NCBI GenBank assembly: GCA_002372545.1
Contig: DFHD01000078.1
Span: 1 to 11,160 of the forward strand
Reading direction: 5' to 3'
Length of the DNA stretch: 11,160 nucleotides
From: Lachnospiraceae bacterium UBA3732
Lineage (GTDB): Bacteria > Bacillota > Clostridia > Lachnospirales > Lachnospiraceae
Part shown: one piece after another, positions 1 through 6,862 of the stretch
How the letters are laid out: each line of letters starts with the position of its first letter
Position numbering within the stretch: position 1 is the stretch's first letter
Notes under the pieces: generated by a model
The model's input: only the letters and a program-made list of their open reading frames with translations
The model's database searches: none
What the model was told of the DNA's origin: nothing
Translations under genes and position numbers: made by a program

Positions 1-208
1 CGCCTTCCGTCTTGCCCAGAGAGATGTCGGAGATGACGATTTTAATGCTTTTGTCAATAAGCAGGGAAATACGAATGATGCGCAGCTGAATGCTCAGTTC
101 ATTCCCGGTATGCAGAATGTGATCCAAAATATTGATCAGACAGAAAACCATATGCATACGCAGATGATCAATCAGGGTATTCAGCAGAATCCGAATAATC
201 CGCAGAAT
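1..208 (+). repeat. Near-identical direct repeat, copy 1 (truncated at window edge)
   Basis: This block matches 1645-1852 with four substitutions in 208 bases (about 98% identity) and an offset of 1644 bases, a multiple of three. The substitutions are T25C (silent), G115A (silent), G177C (Gly to Ala) and C201A (Pro to Gln). Its left end lies outside the window, so the full repeat length is unknown. Beyond 208 the two copies run into different N/Q-rich linkers. Confidence 0.97.
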
Positions 209-3200
209 AATCTGAACGAAAATCCGCAGAACAATCCGCAGAATATGAATATCAATCAGGCTGCGCTGGATGCCATGCATATTGAGGACGATCTTGAGGA
301 CAACGTGGATGAGCAGGAAAATCAGGAGGAACCGTTCCAGGAGGACTATGACCGGGATCTGAGTATTGCGATCAGGATCAAGCTTGGAACCAACCAGAAT
401 GAAAATGTAAGAAATGGATTATATACCCCGGAAGAGGTTGACCGTCTTGATTCTATTGTGAATAGCCAGGACCCGAAGGTTCAGGCTTATTTCCAGCGCG
501 TCATCCAGGGCGCAAATAAATACGCTGAAGACTATGAAATCTCCAAAAAGTATCTTTTAGATGGCCGGGAAGCGATGACAGAGGAGGAGCAGGCCCGGTA
601 TGATGAGCTTTTTGGGAATGATGATTCCCCCCAAATGGTGGCGTATTCAAACCTTATTCTTATGGGACTGAATATTGATTATGGTGAAGAGAATCTCAGG
701 CAGATGATCAATAACCGTGAAAATTTGGAGAACGCCCGGGAAAACCAGAACCAGAATAACAACCTTGATGGTAATCCGAACGTGCAGGACGGTGTGGATG
801 TAAACAGCGCTCAGTTTAAGAAGGATTATGAGATCTTCCGTAAGTTTGCTCAGAACGAGAAGCTGACACCTGAGGAGGATGGGCGTATCACTGAGCTTAA
901 TCCTAATTATGATGATTCTTATACAATGAGAATCATGAATATGCTCGTTGAAAATGGGGTCAGGGTCCCGGTTTGGGACAATCCGGTCCAGAATCAGCAG
1001 GAAATAAATAATCAGAACGATCAGAATAATCTGGAAGATAATCAGAATATCAATCAGAATAATATCCAGGACAATATCCAGAATAATATCGAGAATAACA
1101 ACCAGAATAATATCCACCAGAATGATAACCCGGATCAGGAAGAGGATGTGGAAGACAATCTGAATATCAATCAGGTTCTGAATGAACACGCAGACGAAAA
1201 CCAGCGGAACGCCGATCTGGCTCTTGTTCGTACGATCATGAATGGCGGCCGCCTGACGGAGGAACAGCAGGAACGTGCGAACGCCGTGAATGGGGATGAG
1301 CCATACTGGAAGGGCATTTTCGGTCAGATCCAGAATGAGATGGGGAATGCCAATGTACAGGATGTTGTCCTTCAGCAGCTTATGCAGGATGACATCCATC
1401 AGGAAATGCAGAACCAGAATCAGAATGAGCAGCAGAATCCGCCTCAGCAGATCGACCATGCAAAGATGCGGAATGACCTGATGGATCAGTTCCAGAATGA
1501 TGATGAGGTCATCAAGCGTTCAACGGTGATCAAAGAGGTGATCCTGAACCACAAACTCCGTCCGGAAGAGGTACAGCTGGCCAATAATGCAAACCTGAAT
1601 CAGGTAGGCGGAGAAAATCTGGAAGAGACAAAGAAGTGGGTAACCGCCTTCCGTCTTGCCCAGAGAGACGTCGGAGATGACGATTTTAATGCTTTTGTCA
1701 ATAAGCAGGGAAATACGAATGATGCGCAGCTGAATGCTCAGTTCATTCCCGGTATGCAAAATGTGATCCAAAATATTGATCAGACAGAAAACCATATGCA
1801 TACGCAGATGATCAATCAGGCTATTCAGCAGAATCCGAATAATCAGCAGAATCAGAACGATCATCAGGATCAGAACGACAATCAGGATCAGAACAATCTG
1901 AACCAGAACCGGCAGCCTGTTCAGCAAGGCTTCACACTGCAGAATCTTTGTACCGAGGACGATGTGCATAAGGCAATTGTTCAGGAAATCAATGCCAATC
2001 CGCAGGATAAGTTTGCATTTAATACCCTTGTGAATCAGTATAAGAGTATTCTGTCCGGTCAGGTGCCTAATGGAAATGCATGGATGTCGGCTCCGTACCA
2101 GTTCATTACACAGGGAAATAATACGACTAAAGAGGTGGTTCCAGCTATTCGTCAGGCAGCTATCGAAGTCGGGCAGGAAAAGGTAAGTGCTTTTCTGCAG
2201 GGAAATGTGGCTATGAACCAGCAGGTTCAGATTGCTGCTCCGGCATTACGGCAGCTGATGATTTATAATAACCTGTATGAAGATAATCTGAAACAGCAGA
2301 TGCAGGTGGCAAAGCAGCAGATTGTTCCGCCGCAGCAGGGCGTAAATCCGCCGCAGAATGCAAATCCGCCGCAGCAGGGCGTAAATCCGCCGCAGCAGGG
2401 CGCAAATCCGCCGCAGAATCAGCAGAATCCGTTCATGAATCCGATGGTTAATATCCCGGTGATGATGAACCAGAATCCGATTCAGATCAATAATCCGAAT
2501 CAGAATCTGCAGCAGATGAATCCTGTACAGCAGGGCAATATGATCCAGCCCATCAATTTACAGATTCAGCCGATGCCGGCACCGCCGCAGAATCTGCCGC
2601 CGCAGCTTCAGCAGTATGCGAATCAGCTTCAGCAGTGGGCAAATCAGCTGCAGATGCAGCAGCAACAGCTGAATAATTATATCAACCAGCTGAACCAGCA
2701 GGCTGGACTGAACATGAATCAGCCCGGCAACAACATGAATAACCCGAACAACCCGCAGAACAATAATCAGCTGAATAACAATCCGAACAATAATCTGAAC
2801 AATAATCCGAACAATAATCCGAACAATAACCAGGATGATCCGCAGAACAATGTTCAGCGAAGAAATACTGTTCGGGAAACTGATGATCAGCTGGAGGGCA
2901 AGCTCGAAGAATATAAAAAGGAATCGAGAATCGACAGACGGAGCCAGCAGCAGATCAGGGATGAGGCGAAGAACTCGCTTGATCCTAATGCAGAGAAGTT
3001 TTACAAGCTTGTTCCCAACGGCATCTCCGTAAATCGTGAGGTATCCGACAGGATGATGAGCCAGGTCAGAAAGCTGTGGATCATGGCTGACCGGGGTGCG
3101 GTTTATGAGTACACGAAAAAGGATAAGGATGGAAATGTCAAAGGCGGCCGGTCTTATATCAAAGCCGGGATCGGACACTTTAAGAAGAATTCCCCTGAAT

Positions 3201-3979
3201 ACAGGCGGATCCTTAAGGACCTGAATGCGCTCGATAAGTTCATGCAGGAGATAGGCGGTCGTACAAGGCTGACAAAGGAGGAGTCTCTGCTGTTCGAGAA
3301 GCTCTCGCTGAAGGCCTATAAGTCCACGCAGGATTATCTGGATAAAAAAGAAAAAGAGAAGGATATGCGTGAACTGAACGGAAAGAAGCGGGAGAAGAAC
3401 GATTACGAGGAGACGCGTATCCGTACCATTCAGCAGGTGCAGAAGGAACTTGGAGAGTTTCGTGAGGCCGTGTATTCCAATGTGATGAAGGAACAGGTTA
3501 AAAAGGCTCAGGGCAGTCTTCAGGAGGATCTGAAGAAGGTCGAGGAGGAGCGCAAGACGATTGCAGGGGCGGGCCTCGGTCAGGATCAGATTAAGGATGC
3601 CATTACGGATAATGTTGCCAAGACTGTTTTCTATGCCAACAAGATGGATGGTTTGTCCAAATTTGAGCCAAAGGTAAGACCCGGAGATTCTCTTATGGGA
3701 ACGCTCCGCAGACTGGAGAATTCAACGCAGCCTACGGATGCGGACATGAACAGGATCAAGGGGCAGAATCTGACGAAGTCCATTGTTGAGGATGCAGTCA
3801 CCAAGGTGCAGAATAATGAAGCCGTTACTAACGAAGGCATCATGGATCAGCAGAAACATTATATCAACAGGATGTCGGAAAAGATCAGACAGAATCAGCT
3901 CAGAGCGCAGCAGCTTAGACCGGTCAACCGGAATCTGAGCCGGAATGATTCGATGGTCAACAATAACCCTGCCATGTAA
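2..3979 (+). CDS. Giant Asn/Gln-rich modular protein, 5'-truncated by window edge
   Basis: I do not recognise this family. The reading frame is open from base 2 (about 1325 residues visible). The ATG at 110 is internal, because the 36 codons before it encode the same peptide as the second repeat copy at 1646-1753. The true start lies upstream. N/Q-rich linkers (for example 110-260, 980-1130, 1770-1920, 2320-2830) separate short, probably helical modules carrying a [KR]LTxEE-like motif (near 416, 569, 857, 1247, 1550 and 3263). Proline/glutamine repeats lie at 2327-2419 and Asn-Pro repeats at 2783-2830. From about 2880 the composition changes to a charged, Lys/Glu/Arg-rich C-terminal domain with likely coiled coil (about 3330-3560). 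I see no membrane segment, LPxTG sorting signal or enzyme motif, and only one cysteine (codon 1949-1951). A signal peptide cannot be judged. It could be a secreted or surface matrix-like protein, or a cytoplasmic scaffold. The CDS is certain; its function is unknown. Confidence 0.93.
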   Translation, partial: AFRLAQRDVGDDDFNAFVNKQGNTNDAQLNAQFIPGMQNVIQNIDQTENHMHTQMINQGIQQNPNNPQNNLNENPQNNPQNMNINQAALDAMHIEDDLEDNVDEQENQEEPFQEDYDRDLSIAIRIKLGTNQNENVRNGLYTPEEVDRLDSIVNSQDPKVQAYFQRVIQGANKYAEDYEISKKYLLDGREAMTEEEQARYDELFGNDDSPQMVAYSNLILMGLNIDYGEENLRQMINNRENLENARENQNQNNNLDGNPNVQDGVDVNSAQFKKDYEIFRKFAQNEKLTPEEDGRITELNPNYDDSYTMRIMNMLVENGVRVPVWDNPVQNQQEINNQNDQNNLEDNQNINQNNIQDNIQNNIENNNQNNIHQNDNPDQEEDVEDNLNINQVLNEHADENQRNADLALVRTIMNGGRLTEEQQERANAVNGDEPYWKGIFGQIQNEMGNANVQDVVLQQLMQDDIHQEMQNQNQNEQQNPPQQIDHAKMRNDLMDQFQNDDEVIKRSTVIKEVILNHKLRPEEVQLANNANLNQVGGENLEETKKWVTAFRLAQRDVGDDDFNAFVNKQGNTNDAQLNAQFIPGMQNVIQNIDQTENHMHTQMINQAIQQNPNNQQNQNDHQDQNDNQDQNNLNQNRQPVQQGFTLQNLCTEDDVHKAIVQEINANPQDKFAFNTLVNQYKSILSGQVPNGNAWMSAPYQFITQGNNTTKEVVPAIRQAAIEVGQEKVSAFLQGNVAMNQQVQIAAPALRQLMIYNNLYEDNLKQQMQVAKQQIVPPQQGVNPPQNANPPQQGVNPPQQGANPPQNQQNPFMNPMVNIPVMMNQNPIQINNPNQNLQQMNPVQQGNMIQPINLQIQPMPAPPQNLPPQLQQYANQLQQWANQLQMQQQQLNNYINQLNQQAGLNMNQPGNNMNNPNNPQNNNQLNNNPNNNLNNNPNNNPNNNQDDPQNNVQRRNTVRETDDQLEGKLEEYKKESRIDRRSQQQIRDEAKNSLDPNAEKFYKLVPNGISVNREVSDRMMSQVRKLWIMADRGAVYEYTKKDKDGNVKGGRSYIKAGIGHFKKNSPEYRRILKDLNALDKFMQEIGGRTRLTKEESLLFEKLSLKAYKSTQDYLDKKEKEKDMRELNGKKREKNDYEETRIRTIQQVQKELGEFREAVYSNVMKEQVKKAQGSLQEDLKKVEEERKTIAGAGLGQDQIKDAITDNVAKTVFYANKMDGLSKFEPKVRPGDSLMGTLRRLENSTQPTDADMNRIKGQNLTKSIVEDAVTKVQNNEAVTNEGIMDQQKHYINRMSEKIRQNQLRAQQLRPVNRNLSRNDSMVNNNPAM
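416..1570 (+). repeat. Degenerate helical modules sharing a [KR]LTxEE-like motif
   Basis: Five diverged peptide modules recur here, each with the pattern helix, turn with a LT/x-E-E motif, helix. The cores are GLYTPEE (416-436), EAMTEEE (569-589), EKLTPEE (857-877), GRLTEEQ (1247-1267) and HKLRPEE (1550-1570). A sixth core, TRLTKEE (3263-3283), lies in the C-terminal domain. The preceding helix often begins with a DYEI-like or similar acidic/aromatic stretch (530-545, 824-838). The modules are separated by N/Q-rich linkers of varying length. The shared pattern was aligned by eye; common ancestry is inferred. Confidence 0.65.
1645..1852 (+). repeat. Near-identical direct repeat, copy 2
   Basis: This is the second copy of the block at 1-208, in frame inside the same gene. 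It encodes the end of a helical module (starts AFRLAQRDVGDDDFNAFVNK) followed by the start of an N/Q-rich linker. The upstream codons encode KKWVT, which would also be expected just left of the window if the repeat unit is longer. Confidence 0.97.
2327..2419 (+). repeat. Pro/Gln-rich tandem repeat (PPQQGVN-type)
   Basis: Four and a half tandem in-frame units start with CCGCCGCAG. They are 21, 18, 21 and 21 bases, then a partial 12-base unit at 2408-2419. They encode PPQQGVN, PPQNAN, PPQQGVN, PPQQGAN and PPQN. Such a stretch is expected to be an extended flexible linker inside the giant protein. Confidence 0.92.
2783..2830 (+). repeat. 12-base Asn-rich tandem repeat (PNNN-type)
   Basis: Four 12-base units of the form CCGAACAATAAT (one with CTG in place of CCG, the last ending AAC) encode PNNN, LNNN, PNNN, PNNN. 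This lies just before the change from low-complexity sequence to the charged C-terminal domain, so it probably acts as the last linker. Confidence 0.92.
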
Positions 3980-3995
3980 CTTTTGGAGGAACCAT

Positions 3996-4004
3996 AAAGG
4001 AGGG
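3996..4004 (+). promoter_or_regulatory. Strong ribosome binding site that sets a GTG start
   Basis: AAAGGAGGG is followed by a 6-base spacer (AATAAA) and then GTG at 4011. The next in-frame ATG, at 4023, would be 18 bases away, and the in-frame ATG at 3945 lies inside the preceding gene. The GTG is therefore the best start. Confidence 0.88.
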
Positions 4005-4010
4005 AATAAA

Positions 4011-4616
4011 GTGGATCATATTATGAATTTCTATCATTATGTACACGATTTTCCCCTCCTTTTTGCTGTCCTTGCAGCCGTGGTGATCCCGTTCGGGATC
4101 ATGATCAGCGGATATCTGATCGGACTTCTGGGAGAGGCCATTGCTCTTCTGGCATCCCTTTTTGTGGACCCCTGGTTTGTACTTACCATGATCAACAGCC
4201 TGTTTTTTCCGGGCGTTATGATCCATGAGCTATCTCATGCCTTTTTTGCCATCATCACCGGCGGCGTGGTGACAGAGGTCGCACTCTTTAAACGGGATCC
4301 GGAAACCGGCAGTCTCGGTCATGTTTATTTTCATAACCGCGGGGGAAAGATCCTCCGGGCAATCCAGAATGTATTCATTTCTTCAGCGCCCATGTATATC
4401 GGGGCAGTGGTGGTATTCGGCTGCTTTACCGCGGCCTTCGGTCTTCCGTACCTTCCGCTTGGCCTCAGGATCTTCTGCGGTTATCTGGGAACGGCAATGT
4501 TTTACCATATGACCATGAGTCCTGCCGATGTTAAGGTATATATGAAGGGCGTGCCGATTTTTATGGCCATTGTATTTATTGTCGCCCTGATTCTGAGACT
4601 CATAAAGGTTGTTTGA
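4011..4616 (+). CDS. Putative M50-like (site-2 protease group) membrane metallopeptidase
   Basis: This small integral membrane protein (201 residues, GTG start) has about four to five hydrophobic segments (roughly residues 15-50, 57-80, 121-145, 152-168 and 182-199). An HELSH sequence at residues 72-76 fits the zinc-binding HExxH of membrane metallopeptidases and lies within or beside a hydrophobic segment, as in the M50 family. Near residues 170-173 is SPAD, in the place where M50 enzymes carry a second metal-ligand motif (NPDG-like), so D173 may be the third ligand. Such enzymes cleave substrates in or near the membrane. The gene starts 31 bases after the giant N/Q-rich gene, with no terminator between, so the two are probably co-transcribed. 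Whether they act together is unknown. Family membership is moderately sure; substrate is unknown. Confidence 0.75.
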   Translation: MDHIMNFYHYVHDFPLLFAVLAAVVIPFGIMISGYLIGLLGEAIALLASLFVDPWFVLTMINSLFFPGVMIHELSHAFFAIITGGVVTEVALFKRDPETGSLGHVYFHNRGGKILRAIQNVFISSAPMYIGAVVVFGCFTAAFGLPYLPLGLRIFCGYLGTAMFYHMTMSPADVKVYMKGVPIFMAIVFIVALILRLIKVV

Positions 4617-4679
4617 ACGCAGCTGTACGGCGACTCGCCTGTAATTAAAGTTTTATCAAAAAAATCAATCCGGAAAAAT

Positions 4680-4684
4680 GGAGG
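4680..4684 (+). promoter_or_regulatory. Ribosome binding site that decides the GGDEF start
   Basis: GGAGG lies 5 bases before the ATG at 4690. The in-frame ATG at 4678 overlaps this site and has no good ribosome binding site of its own, so 4690 is preferred. Confidence 0.8.
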
Positions 4685-4689
4685 AGCCT

Positions 4690-5886
4690 ATGATCAAACT
4701 GAGGGATTCTATACAGCAGTTTCTGATGGAGGGAATCGGAGATGTATATGTAACAGATGCAGAGGGTCAATTTGTTGACACCATCTTTTCCGGTAAACCG
4801 CATTTTTCGGAGAAAGCCATGCGGGCCTGGGAGCTCTGCTGTCCCGAGGCGGAAAGAGGGCAGAAGGGAGAGGTGTGGGAATTTTCCGATGTGGATGAGT
4901 CCCGCTATTTTTCTGTGACCACCGATACGGTAGATACCGAGGAGGGACAGTTCCAGCTGCATCATGTTATGGATGTAACGAATTATTCCGATCTTTTCCG
5001 CAGAATGTCCGGTATGTATAAGGACTGGGAGCGGATGTCCAAGTTCCAGCAGTCCATCCTTCAGAAGCTTTCCGACGGATATGAGGTCATTCTGGCGGAT
5101 ATTGCCCAGATCCTGAAAACGGACGAGGTATGGCTCTGCATCAGCGGCGTCCATGTTTCCGAGGAAACCGGCTACAGCGCAAAATCTAAGTCCATCTGCC
5201 GTACCCGCGTGAGAGCATGGAAGGATCTTCCGGATATTGAGGCTGGAGAAACAAAGGATGGCCGGATCTGTCTCCTTAAGGGTGTAGTGGAGGAAAACCA
5301 TTATGCTCTGCTGATCAGGGACGGAGAAAAGGTGGACAGGGGCATGATCGATAATCCCATGCTGATCAGTGCCGTGCATCTTTTTGTGGAAAACGGTCTT
5401 CTGCGTATGCAGATCGTCTACACCAGCGAGCATGATGCCATGACCGGGCTCTACAATAAGGGCAAATATATGAATCTTCTGGAGAATGCCTTCGGCAAGC
5501 CGGAGACCATTGCCATATTCAATATGGACGTGAATTTCCTGAAACGGGCCAACGATAATTACGGTCATGAAACCGGAGACGAGCTGATCAAACGCACGGC
5601 TAGAAGCATCCAGCTGGTGGAGCGGGATGATGTGCTGGGCTTCCGGATCGGCGGTGACGAATTCATGATGATCGGCCTCAACATCAGCTTTGAAGAGGCG
5701 CAAAAGCTTCGTAAGGAGTGGGAGAAGGCTGTGGAAAAGCAGAACGACGGAACGCTTCCGGTGGAGATCGTTGTCTCCTGCGGCATGACCTTCGGAGAAG
5801 GCGATTATTCGCTGCATGATCTTCTTGTCGGAGCGGATGAGAAGATGTATATCGATAAAAAGCTGAAAAAGGGAGGAAGAACATGA
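4690..5886 (+). CDS. GGDEF-domain protein (probable diguanylate cyclase) with N-terminal sensory region
   Basis: The C-terminal third is a GGDEF domain, the family that makes cyclic di-GMP from two GTP. The signature GGDEF is intact at residues 321-325 (5650-5664). Upstream, the metal and guanine-binding segment reads MDVNFLKRAND, then NYGHETGDE, so the key Asp, Asn and Asp positions are kept. The product inhibition site (RxxD ending six residues before GGDEF) is not canonical: the sequence there is RDDV. The first ~245 residues have no membrane segment. They look like a PAS-like part (about 1-100) and a GAF-like part (about 110-245), both weakly supported by eye. The protein is therefore probably cytoplasmic and senses an internal signal. 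It ends in an ATGA overlap with the PH-domain gene. No c-di-GMP effector is visible here. Confidence 0.92.
   Translation: MIKLRDSIQQFLMEGIGDVYVTDAEGQFVDTIFSGKPHFSEKAMRAWELCCPEAERGQKGEVWEFSDVDESRYFSVTTDTVDTEEGQFQLHHVMDVTNYSDLFRRMSGMYKDWERMSKFQQSILQKLSDGYEVILADIAQILKTDEVWLCISGVHVSEETGYSAKSKSICRTRVRAWKDLPDIEAGETKDGRICLLKGVVEENHYALLIRDGEKVDRGMIDNPMLISAVHLFVENGLLRMQIVYTSEHDAMTGLYNKGKYMNLLENAFGKPETIAIFNMDVNFLKRANDNYGHETGDELIKRTARSIQLVERDDVLGFRIGGDEFMMIGLNISFEEAQKLRKEWEKAVEKQNDGTLPVEIVVSCGMTFGEGDYSLHDLLVGADEKMYIDKKLKKGGRT
5871..5876 (+). promoter_or_regulatory. Ribosome binding site inside the GGDEF gene end
   Basis: GGGAGG lies 6 bases before the ATG at 5883. The GGDEF stop (TGA, 5884-5886) overlaps this ATG as ATGA, so the two genes are probably translationally coupled. 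Confidence 0.85.
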
Positions 5887-6263
5887 TCAGCTTCAATTCC
5901 GATTCTGTATTCAACCTGAAGCCCATTGAGATCAGCAAGGTCAGAGGCGAGGTTTCTCATATTCTGATCAATGATGAAGAAATCCTCTATGCTTTTCAGA
6001 CCGTGCGCGATCAGATGGTCTTTACCAATAAAAGAGTGATCTCGATTGATGTAATGGGGATTACAGGCAAACGGAAGTCCTTCGGCACCCTGCCTTATTC
6101 CAAAATCCAGTTCTTTGAGGTCCGCACCCCCGGCTTTGCCGAGCTGATCCCGGACTGTGAGATGATGCTCACCTTTGCCAGCGGTCACACGGCGAAGTTC
6201 GAATTCCGCGGCAATGTGGATATCGGAATGCTGGCGCGGCTGATCTCGGAGTATGTTCTTTGA
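5883..6263 (+). CDS. Bacterial PH-domain (bPH_1-like) protein
   Basis: This 126-residue protein looks like the small bacterial pleckstrin-homology-like family (bPH_1, formerly DUF1696). The features are alternating beta-strand pattern, the conserved-looking stretch MVFTNKRVISID (residues 41-52), then GKRKSFGTLPYSKI, and a C-terminal helix (NVDIGMLARLISEYVL). Length fits a single-domain member. There is no membrane segment or signal peptide. Function of the family is poorly known; members often sit beside unrelated genes. It shares a 4-base overlap with the GGDEF gene, so they form an operon, but a signalling link is only inference. Confidence 0.8.
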   Translation: MISFNSDSVFNLKPIEISKVRGEVSHILINDEEILYAFQTVRDQMVFTNKRVISIDVMGITGKRKSFGTLPYSKIQFFEVRTPGFAELIPDCEMMLTFASGHTAKFEFRGNVDIGMLARLISEYVL

Positions 6264-6278
6264 GTCAGAGGCCGTTTC

Positions 6279-6307
6279 TTGACATAAATATGTGAAGAGT
6301 TTATAAT
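6279..6307 (+). promoter_or_regulatory. Perfect-consensus housekeeping-sigma promoter
   Basis: TTGACA at 6279-6284 and TATAAT at 6302-6307 are separated by exactly 17 bases. Transcription should start near 6313-6316. It begins 15 bases after the PH-domain gene stop and drives the small membrane protein at 6394. Confidence 0.9.
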
Positions 6308-6316
6308 TCAATATGA

Positions 6317-6376
6317 TATATAGCTGAGGCGTTTTGGCAGCACATTTTACATGAATATGTGCGTCCGCAGTATATA
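6317..6376 (+). promoter_or_regulatory. Structured 5' leader with nested inverted repeats
   Basis: The leader between the promoter and the gene can fold on itself. TATATA (6317-6322) with CTG (6324-6326) can pair with CAG (6368-6370) and TATATA (6371-6376), leaving G6323 bulged. Inside it, GCACAT (6340-6345) pairs perfectly with ATGTGC (6357-6362) across an 11-base loop. The structure ends 4 bases before the ribosome binding site AAAGGAG (6381-6387). It does not match a riboswitch class I know. No base run of Ts follows, so it is not a terminator. Folding was judged by eye. Confidence 0.5.
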
Positions 6377-6393
6377 GAAAAAAGGAGACAGAT

Positions 6394-6783
6394 ATGGCTT
6401 TATTTTGTGGTATATTTTCAATCCTGATGGGACTCATCGGCGGAATCCTGTTTGGTATTATTGGCGGCGGCGTTGCTGCGGCTATGGGTATTATCGCCTT
6501 TATTCTGGGCGTTAAGGCCAAAAAGGATCCCGAAAAGGGAAACGGCCTGGGCGGTAAGGTTACCGGTATCGTAGGTCTGTTCATCGGTATTGTGATGATC
6601 ATGATCTTCGCCGGCGCAGTATCAAGGATCAAGAAGGAAGCAAAGGATAAGCATCTTGTAAACCTGGAGCAGACGGTTGACGGATTACGGTTCGGTGTAG
6701 TCGGTCTCGCGAACAAAGCAGATAAACTGGATATCGATCTGGATGTATTAAAGGAAGAGATGGAACAGATATCGGAAGAATAA
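6394..6783 (+). CDS. Small Gly-rich membrane protein with cytosolic-type charged tail
   Basis: I do not recognise a named family with certainty; it resembles small DUF4190-like membrane proteins. The protein is 129 residues. A Gly/Ile-rich hydrophobic region (about 5-40) probably forms a helical hairpin, then a basic loop (KAKKDPEKGN), then a further membrane helix (about 54-76), then a charged amphipathic tail of about 50 residues (last residues Glu-rich). AAAGGAG lies 6 bases before the ATG. It has its own perfect-consensus promoter and terminator, so it is a monocistronic and possibly abundant product. Role unknown. Confidence 0.85.
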   Translation: MALFCGIFSILMGLIGGILFGIIGGGVAAAMGIIAFILGVKAKKDPEKGNGLGGKVTGIVGLFIGIVMIMIFAGAVSRIKKEAKDKHLVNLEQTVDGLRFGVVGLANKADKLDIDLDVLKEEMEQISEE

Positions 6784-6812
6784 TCAGCTTTTCGGATCCA
6801 GAAGGTAAGTGG

Positions 6813-6842
6813 AACGTTCCGGCTGAAAACCGGAACGTTTTT
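6813..6842 (+). terminator. Strong intrinsic terminator
   Basis: A perfect 10-bp stem, AACGTTCCGG (6813-6822) with CCGGAACGTT (6830-6839), has the 7-base loop CTGAAAA and a run of five Ts (6838-6842) overlapping the stem end. It ends the small membrane protein unit. Confidence 0.93.
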
Positions 6843-6849
6843 CGTAGAT

Positions 6850-6854
6850 GGAGG
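6850..6854 (+). promoter_or_regulatory. Ribosome binding site that decides the dehydrogenase start
   Basis: GGAGG lies 8 bases before ATG 6863. The in-frame ATG at 6848 overlaps the site and lies only 5 bases after the terminator T-run, so 6863 is preferred (370 residues). Confidence 0.8.
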
Positions 6855-6862
6855 AATCGGGG

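Noticed and set aside
647..1459. Antisense frame (270 codons) rich in Ile/Leu, looking like a membrane protein
   Set aside because: The Ile/Leu richness is the complement of Asn/Gln codons on the + strand; it is a composition artefact.
3945..4010. In-frame ATG start at 3945 for the protease gene, overlapping the giant gene
   Set aside because: The strong ribosome binding site sits just before GTG 4011, and the extra N-terminal residues do not look like a membrane or signal sequence.
4629..4639. Palindrome GGCGAcTCGCC after the protease gene, as a possible terminator
   Set aside because: The stem is only 4-5 bp with a tiny loop and no following T-run. It could be an operator, but one copy is not enough evidence.
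4645..5817. Antisense open frame (390 codons) across the GGDEF gene
   Set aside because: The + frame has clear GGDEF motifs and a good ribosome binding site; the antisense frame has none.
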